From NCBI GenBank assembly GCA_937958685.1, contig CALGNF010000114.1:1-6627 (forward strand): 6,627 bases of DNA, given 5' to 3'. Each line of letters opens with the position of its first letter. Position 1 is the first letter of the stretch. The notes under the pieces were generated by a model. That model was given only the letters and a program-made list of their open reading frames with translations. It was not told where the DNA came from and did no database searches. Source of the DNA: an uncultured Caryophanales bacterium. GTDB taxonomy: Bacteria > Bacillota_I > Bacilli_A > Izemoplasmatales > Hujiaoplasmataceae. The translations under genes and the position numbers were made by a program. Below, one piece after another: positions 1-4,533 of this stretch.

Positions 1-45
1 GATCGTATTCGGTGACTGGAGTTCAGACGTGTGCTCTTCCGATCT
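1..45 (+). other. Illumina library adapter (assembly contamination)
   Basis: Bases 12-45 match, base for base, the standard Illumina TruSeq read-2/index-PCR adapter, which begins GTGACTGGAG and ends GCTCTTCCGATCT. It is preceded by an 8-base block (4-11, CGTATTCG) in the place of the i7 index and by GAT (1-3), the last three bases of the P7 tail. This is synthetic sequence left on the contig end and should be trimmed. Native sequence starts at about base 46, because the recJ reading frame gives a family-typical ending (AIVITLDE) right up to that junction. Confidence 0.98.
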
Positions 46-1133
46 GACTCGTCAAGTGTGATCACGATTGCCGAACGTTGGTATTTTTCCGCCAGCTTTT
101 GGGCGCAGATGCCGATGACGCCCTCATGGAGATCCTCGGAAGCGACGACGATGACGGCATCGCTTGGATCAACCATGTTTTCACAAAGCTTGACGGCTTC
201 GGCAGTCAGTCCCTTGCGGTTTTCGTGGTTTTCCTCAATCTGTTTGATCAACCTGTCGATCTCGGCCTCCGCTTCGCTCACGAGCAGTCTGACGGCGTCG
301 CTCGCCTTGCCAAGGCGACCTGAGCTGTTGATCTTGGGTGCGATTTTGAAGGCGATCGCCGTTTCGTTGATCAGGTCCAAGTTGGAGGAAATTACCAATT
401 TTTTAAGTCCCAGATTTTTCGTCTTCCGCAACTGCTGCAAACCGAGATTGACCATCGCCTGGTTTTCGTCCACCAAAGGCATGAGATCGGCGATGGTACC
501 GATCATCACGAGATCATAAAGGTCGCGGAGCGGATCTCCGGCAATCGCCGTTGCCAGTTTATAGGCCGTCATCACGCCGGCGATCTCCTTGAAGGGATAG
601 TCTGGACTGAGTTTGGCGTGGATGATGGCGTATGCTGATGGCAACTTGCCTTTGTCTTCATGGTGGTCGGTGATGATTGTATCGATCCCTGCTGCCTGCA
701 GTTGGGCGACCTCATCGATGGCGGTGATGCCGTTGTCGACTGTGATCACCAGACCGGCGCCGCTCGCAATGATTTTCCCGACAGCCCTGAGATTCAACCC
801 GTAGCCATCTTGGAAGCGGTCGGGGAGATCATAATCGACATTGGCTCCCAAACGCTTCAGCGTGCGGTACAAAACAGAAATCGCGCTGATTCCGTCACAG
901 TCATAGTCTCCGAAGACAAGGATCTTTTCCTTGTCCGTAATCGCTTTCTTCACCCGGTCGACAGCGCGTTTCATGTCCTTGAGCAGCCAGCAGTCGTGCA
1001 ACGATTCCTCGCCCATGGAAAAGAAATGTTCCACGTCGTCGATGCCGCGGTTATGCAGAATATGTTTGAAAATCGACGCGTCGTCGACCAACCCGTCAAC
1101 CATCAGTTTCCAGTCGTATTTGGGCTTGATCAT
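46..1133 (-). CDS. recJ: Single-stranded-DNA-specific exonuclease RecJ, C-terminus cut off by contig end
   Basis: RecJ is a cytoplasmic DHH-superfamily nuclease that degrades single-stranded DNA 5' to 3' using Mn2+/Mg2+, and acts in recombination, mismatch and base-excision repair. About 362 residues are visible, read from ATG at 1133. The family motifs appear in order: GDYDCDG with metal-binding Asp76, Asp78 and Asp80; VDNGI with Asp133; TDHH at 155-158, which names the family; IGTIADLMPL with Asp216; INSSGRLG at 268-275; and HEGVIGICAQ from His336 in the DHHA1 region. All catalytic residues are intact. The OB-fold and C-terminal part are missing because the contig runs into adapter at base 45; full-length RecJ proteins are usually about 570-780 residues. 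The start is supported by AAGGAAG seven bases upstream. The gene lies 44 bp after nadC with no terminator between, so it is probably the third gene of that operon. It has no stop codon in the window. Confidence 0.95.
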
Positions 1134-1140
1134 GGTTTCA

Positions 1141-1147
1141 CTTCCTT
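1141..1147 (-). promoter_or_regulatory. Ribosome binding site of recJ
   Basis: AAGGAAG on the minus strand, 7 bases before the ATG at 1133. It fixes the recJ start and shows that recJ has its own initiation site although it follows nadC closely. Confidence 0.75.
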
Positions 1148-1177
1148 TCTATATGGATATCTGGAAAAATGTAATGG

Positions 1178-1999
1178 CTAGAAACGGCAGCTGATGTCTA
1201 GGCTGGCATAGGAATGGGTCAGCATCCCGACGGAGATGTAATCGACTCCCGTCGCTGCCACTTCCGCGATCCGGTCCAGCGACATGTTCCCGCTAGCCTC
1301 CAGTTTTTTTCGGCCTTGGTTGCGCCGAACACATTCGCGCATCGTATCCAAATCCATGTTGTCGAGCATGATCACGTCGCAAGCGGTGGCGAGCGCTTCC
1401 TCGAACATGGCGAGAGTCTCGACTTCGACTTCAATCTTGATTTTCGGATTGACCTTGGCCCGAACGCGGCTCACAGCCTCGCTGATCGAACCGGCTGCCT
1501 TGAGATGGTTATCCTTGAGCATCACCATGTCGGAAAGGCTCATTCGATGGTTTTGCCCGCCGCCGTGCCTGACGGCCAGCTTTTCGAGCACGCGGAGCGT
1601 GGGGGCTGTCTTTCTGGTGTCGAGGATCACCGCTTTGGTCCCGACGGTCTCGGCCACGAATCTGCTGGTCAGGGTGGCGATTCCCGACATCCGCTGAAGG
1701 ATGTTCAAAGCGACTCTTTCCGCCTTCAGCAATGATTTCGTCGGGCCGTCCACAAGCGCGATCACGTCTCCGACTTTGACGGCGTCGCCATCGTGGACGA
1801 GCGGGGAATAATTAAGTTTGCGGTCGACCGCCCGATACACTTCTCTGATGACTGTGATCCCCGAGATAATCCCGTTCTCTTTGGCGATCAGTTTACCGTA
1901 AGCGACTTCCCGGTCAAACAGGTACTTCCCGGAAATATCGCCCTTGGGCATGTCCTCGCGCAAAGCGTTCTTGATGATTTTCCTGACCTGTCTCATCAT
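1178..1999 (-). CDS. nadC: Nicotinate-nucleotide pyrophosphorylase (carboxylating), quinolinate phosphoribosyltransferase
   Basis: NadC joins quinolinate and PRPP, with loss of CO2, to give nicotinate mononucleotide, the step where de novo NAD synthesis meets the shared pathway. At 273 residues it has the normal family length. The N-terminal part (about 1-105) is the mixed domain ending in the ERVALNILQRMSG helix (Glu94, Arg95). The alpha/beta barrel follows, with DTRKT at 127-131, AVRHGGGQNHR at 142-152, LKDNH at 161-165, EVEVET at 190-195, LDNM at 212-215, ASGNM at 235-239 and YISVGMLTHS near the end. These cover the known quinolinate- and PRPP-binding Arg, Lys and Glu positions, so the enzyme looks active. 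The gene begins ATGATG. The first ATG overlaps the upstream stop by 4 bp, but GGGGGA lies only 3 bases before it and 6 before the second ATG (1996), so the real start may be the second. No nadA or nadB is present in this window. Confidence 0.97.
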   Translation of the reverse strand: MMRQVRKIIKNALREDMPKGDISGKYLFDREVAYGKLIAKENGIISGITVIREVYRAVDRKLNYSPLVHDGDAVKVGDVIALVDGPTKSLLKAERVALNILQRMSGIATLTSRFVAETVGTKAVILDTRKTAPTLRVLEKLAVRHGGGQNHRMSLSDMVMLKDNHLKAAGSISEAVSRVRAKVNPKIKIEVEVETLAMFEEALATACDVIMLDNMDLDTMRECVRRNQGRKKLEASGNMSLDRIAEVAATGVDYISVGMLTHSYASLDISCRF

Positions 2000-3087
2000 T
2001 GATCCCCCAAATCAAGGTTCAGTTGCCTGCCGGCGTATCTGTGGGTTTCCTTCTTGTACAATTTGACCCATTTGGCGCTTCGGCCCTTTCCCAGCGGCCG
2101 AATCTTGTTCTCGTCCTGCAGGCGCTTCAATGTCCGGTTGATCGTCGAATCGGAGATGAAGGGATGCTTTAGCCGGACATCCTCCTTCTGGAAAACCTCC
2201 GGAAGCTTGTCGATCGTGTTTTCGATATAGTCAGACTTGGAGATTTCCAGCTTCGATTCGTACTCGTAATCCCGAGCATAGTCTTGAAGATCGAGATAAA
2301 GGTTGTGGTAGATTCTCAGCATGTAGCGCGTGAGCGGCATGATTTCCGCGAAGCCTTCGCTCCAACCGAACCGGGTTTTATCGATAACGCCGCGAAATTC
2401 GTCGAGGTTGAGACAAATCTTCGCGAAAAAAGACAGGTAGCGGGATGCAAGCAGACCTTCCTGCAGCATCATGATGTAGAAAACCAACAAGGCGATGATC
2501 TCGTTTTCCGCAAACTTGTAAATCTGCATGTTCATGAAATCCACAAGAAAATTGAGGTAGAGGAACAGCGGTTCATAGAGGTTCTGCTTTTTGATCTCCG
2601 TGAGTTTCGCGATCAGTTCCTCAAGCTGTTCCCGGAGCGAGACGCTCTCCGCCGCCAGCAAGGCGGGCTTGTGACGTTCCTGTTTGCGGTATTGGAGTTT
2701 CTCCGGAGGCAGCACGTTCTTGAACAACAACTTCGTGAGATCGTTGATCTCCGTCACATTGAGATGGAACGGTTGGCTTCCGGGACCATGGATCATCTTG
2801 AAGACGGCGATGATGTTTTTGAAAAGCATTTCCCCTTTGTTCTTGGGGACGGTTGACTCGAGCCTTAGCGAGCGCAGACGTGATTCGGGAAGCTTGTAGG
2901 CAAAGAAGAAAGCGCGATAAAAGGCCAACGCTTCCTGATAGGCGTTTTGTTCGCTGATGCCTTGGGCATCATCCTTGAAGAGATTCAGATAAAAATCGTT
3001 CTTCCCCATTTGATAGTAGAGTTTCAATGTTTGCATGAACACGTCGTTGGGTATCGGGGTTCGCGAAAGGTTGCGGATACAATTCAT
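1996..3087 (-). CDS. Uncharacterised Fic-like protein with degenerate active site and C-terminal winged helix
   Basis: I do not recognise this as a named protein. It has 363 residues from ATG at 3087 (an in-frame GTG at 3096 would add three). It is mostly helical, with no signal peptide or membrane span. The layout resembles a Fic protein: a helical N-terminal part; a helix-rich stretch at about 95-128 (LNVTEINDLTKLLF) like the Fic segment before the core; and at 189-202 the series IYKFAENEIIALLV followed by an EGLL turn at 210-213, placed like the Fic core IHPFxDGNGRxxRLL...GL. The catalytic His, Gly-Asn-Gly and Arg are absent, so AMP transfer is not expected. Residues 311-344 (FISDSTINRTLKRLQDENKI..GKGRSAKW) look like a winged helix-turn-helix, which often follows Fic domains. 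The tail carries QLNLDL at 355-360. It is the first gene of an operon, just after an extended -10 promoter, and its stop overlaps nadC, so a role in controlling the operon is possible but only inferred. That this is a real gene is secure; the Fic relationship is moderate. Confidence 0.85.
   Translation of the reverse strand: MNCIRNLSRTPIPNDVFMQTLKLYYQMGKNDFYLNLFKDDAQGISEQNAYQEALAFYRAFFFAYKLPESRLRSLRLESTVPKNKGEMLFKNIIAVFKMIHGPGSQPFHLNVTEINDLTKLLFKNVLPPEKLQYRKQERHKPALLAAESVSLREQLEELIAKLTEIKKQNLYEPLFLYLNFLVDFMNMQIYKFAENEIIALLVFYIMMLQEGLLASRYLSFFAKICLNLDEFRGVIDKTRFGWSEGFAEIMPLTRYMLRIYHNLYLDLQDYARDYEYESKLEISKSDYIENTIDKLPEVFQKEDVRLKHPFISDSTINRTLKRLQDENKIRPLGKGRSAKWVKLYKKETHRYAGRQLNLDLGDQ
2003..2008 (-). 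promoter_or_regulatory. Ribosome binding site of nadC
   Basis: GGGGGA on the minus strand, inside the last codons of the upstream gene. Its spacing (3 bases to the first ATG, 6 to the second) favours initiation at 1996. The position inside the upstream gene and the overlapping stop suggest translational coupling. Confidence 0.5.
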
Positions 3088-3104
3088 GGTTATCACCAGT
3101 CAAT

Positions 3105-3113
3105 ATTATATCA
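3105..3113 (-). promoter_or_regulatory. Extended -10 promoter of the Fic-like/nadC/recJ operon
   Basis: On the minus strand the sequence reads TGATATAAT, a perfect extended -10 element (TGnTATAAT). At 17-bp spacing the -35 position (3128-3133, CGTCTC) is a poor match, as expected when the extended -10 does the work. A run of nine T's on the same strand (3141-3149) falls about 44-52 bases before the predicted start of transcription, where an UP element would lie. Transcription would begin near 3097-3098, leaving a leader of only about 10 bases before the ATG at 3087; that leader contains GGTGAT, a weak ribosome binding site. Confidence 0.65.
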
Positions 3114-3203
3114 TCAAGAGCGTCATTGAGACGATTTAACAAAAAAAAACATCCCAATATTCTCATAAACAGTATCATCAACACGGAATTTGACTATATT
3201 ATC

Positions 3204-3227
3204 AAGAAAAAGCGGCACAGAGCCGCT
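3204..3227 (-). terminator. Intrinsic terminator after the lipoprotein gene
   Basis: Read on the minus strand, AGCGGC-TCTGT-GCCGCT (3227 down to 3211) forms a perfect 6-bp GC-rich stem with a 5-base loop, followed directly by TTTTCTT. It lies 15 bases after the lipoprotein stop codon and separates the parC/lipoprotein transcript from the next promoter. Confidence 0.8.
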
Positions 3228-3242
3228 CTGTATCTCTCCGGG

Positions 3243-4499
3243 CTATTCACCGAAAAACGCAGCGAGCTCCGCCAAACTCATAAACGATGTCTCCCAATCC
3301 AGCCAGCCCTCATACCAGGATTGGTCTTGAAGTTCGGCAAGCGTGGCAGGAGTGCCATAGGCATTGGTCAAAGCAGAAGGTGCGGCCACATAGTGGAAGG
3401 CGTTGGTGACGGTTGTTGGCTCGTTGGCGAAGGCGGCCAGCGAATCAAGCACGGCAACCTGGTCAGCCTGTGATGTCATGGCTATCTGGCCGGTCGCCAG
3501 AATGTTTTGCCAATCACCGTTCCAACTTTCACCAATGAACATCCCGGCAAGCAACTTCGTGCCCGCCAGCGATAGATTGCTGATGGCGATGATGTCCTCA
3601 TACACACCATACTGGGAAAAACCGGCAAATCCGCCGACAGAGGCCTGGATCCCGGCAATCGTGACTTCCACGGTGGTGTTGGCAAAAATGGTCGAGAGGG
3701 GAATCTGAGAATCGGTCACGATCGCTTCATAGCCTATTAAGAGCCCGCCGTAATGATGACCGACGACGCCGCCGGCATAGATGCGGTAATTTTGGGCGGT
3801 AACCCGGATGTCGGCCTCCACAACCGCGCGCTCGACACGGGAATTGTGGATTTTTCCCGCCAGGCCGCCGACATAGACAAAGTTCTTGCCGTCAATATCA
3901 ACTGAACCGCTGGCGCTTACTCCTGTGATTTCATTGGCAACAAACGCGTCGGCGGTCATCGTTGAAGTCACTTTGGCGACCACTGCGCCCACGAGCAGTC
4001 CGGCATAGGTGTTGGATGTGTTGTTCACAAGGGTGATGGTCCCACTGACGGCGACATTGTCGACATCACCGGACAGATAACCCGCCAAGCCACCGGCATA
4101 TGTGAGGAACTGGGCGGTGTAGGCAATCGTAAAGTCGCGGATCTCCAAATCGCTCACGCTGCCGGACAGGTGGGCGAACAGACCATTGAACGAGGTGTTC
4201 CGCTGGGTGATCGTCAGATTGGAAAGCGTATGATTGTTGCCATCGAAAATTCCCAGATATGGTTCTTCAAATGATCCCAGCGGCGTCCATTCGATCCCTT
4301 CCAGGTCGAGATCCTGCATCAATCGGTAAGATTTGTTCATCGCGAGACCCTGCAGGTCAGCGATGCTGTTGATTTCGATGAAGTTCTCGGTATCGACGGT
4401 CGTCGGCGTGGTCACCGTCGTTGTCGGCTGAGTGGTGCCACAGGCGATCAAGCCAGTACCCAGCAGGATCGCGATTAGGGTTATCATGGTTTTTCTCAT
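3243..4499 (-). CDS. Secreted lipoprotein with GLUG-type repeats
   Basis: Predicted surface lipoprotein of 418 residues; function unknown. The N-terminus has a positive start (MRK), a hydrophobic segment at 5-19 and a lipobox LIAC with the lipidated Cys at 20. A Thr-rich linker (22-34) follows, as in many Gram-positive and Mollicutes lipoproteins. The module at 40-100 (FIEINSIADLQGL, LMQDLDLEGIEWTPLG, FDGNNHTLSNLTI) is the usual lead-in to GLUG repeats. About seven repeat cores follow, each a Gly-rich turn such as YAGGLAG or YVGGLAG, at roughly 105, 134, 165, 209, 241, 288 and 317, spaced irregularly and joined by beta-strand sequence. This suggests a right-handed beta-helix-like stalk, used in related proteins for adhesion or display. 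The C-terminal part (about 365-418, SWYEGWLDWETSF) resembles the closing segment of such proteins. The start is supported by AGGAG 7 bases upstream. It lies 34 bp after parC and is followed by a terminator, so it is probably co-transcribed with parC. The bond with parC looks positional, not functional. Confidence 0.9.
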   Translation of the reverse strand: MRKTMITLIAILLGTGLIACGTTQPTTTVTTPTTVDTENFIEINSIADLQGLAMNKSYRLMQDLDLEGIEWTPLGSFEEPYLGIFDGNNHTLSNLTITQRNTSFNGLFAHLSGSVSDLEIRDFTIAYTAQFLTYAGGLAGYLSGDVDNVAVSGTITLVNNTSNTYAGLLVGAVVAKVTSTMTADAFVANEITGVSASGSVDIDGKNFVYVGGLAGKIHNSRVERAVVEADIRVTAQNYRIYAGGVVGHHYGGLLIGYEAIVTDSQIPLSTIFANTTVEVTIAGIQASVGGFAGFSQYGVYEDIIAISNLSLAGTKLLAGMFIGESWNGDWQNILATGQIAMTSQADQVAVLDSLAAFANEPTTVTNAFHYVAAPSALTNAYGTPATLAELQDQSWYEGWLDWETSFMSLAELAAFFGE

Positions 4500-4506
4500 G
4501 GGTTTG

Positions 4507-4511
4507 CTCCT
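4507..4511 (-). promoter_or_regulatory. Ribosome binding site of the lipoprotein gene
   Basis: AGGAG on the minus strand, 7 bases before the ATG at 4499, in the 34-bp gap after the parC stop. It fixes the lipoprotein start, which also gives the best signal peptide. Confidence 0.8.
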
Positions 4512-4533
4512 GTCCTTTTTGTGTGCCGGAAAT

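Noticed and set aside
31..519. 162-codon open frame on the plus strand starting in the adapter
   Set aside because: Its first codons are synthetic adapter sequence and the rest is antisense to recJ, which carries all family motifs on the other strand.
660..1735. Two 173-codon open frames on the plus strand (660-1181 and 1214-1735)
   Set aside because: They are antisense to recJ and nadC, both clearly coding on the minus strand; the proteins match no fold and have no ribosome binding sites.
2284..2856. 190-codon open frame on the plus strand
   Set aside because: It lies wholly opposite the Fic-like gene, has no ribosome binding site, and its composition (many His, Glu, Arg, Gln) is what antisense of a Leu/Phe/Glu-rich helical gene gives.
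3138..3149. Run of nine T's on the minus strand as a second terminator
   Set aside because: No GC-rich hairpin precedes it; its place relative to the -10 element fits an upstream promoter element better.
2969..3184. 71-codon minus-strand frame spanning the intergenic region and the start of the Fic-like gene
   Set aside because: It runs through the promoter and overlaps the Fic-like gene out of frame; no ribosome binding site and no recognisable protein.
3097..3242. A small RNA or riboswitch in the intergenic region
   Set aside because: The region is only 146 bp, AT-rich, and is accounted for by the terminator and promoter; the predicted leader is about 10 bases, too short for a riboswitch.
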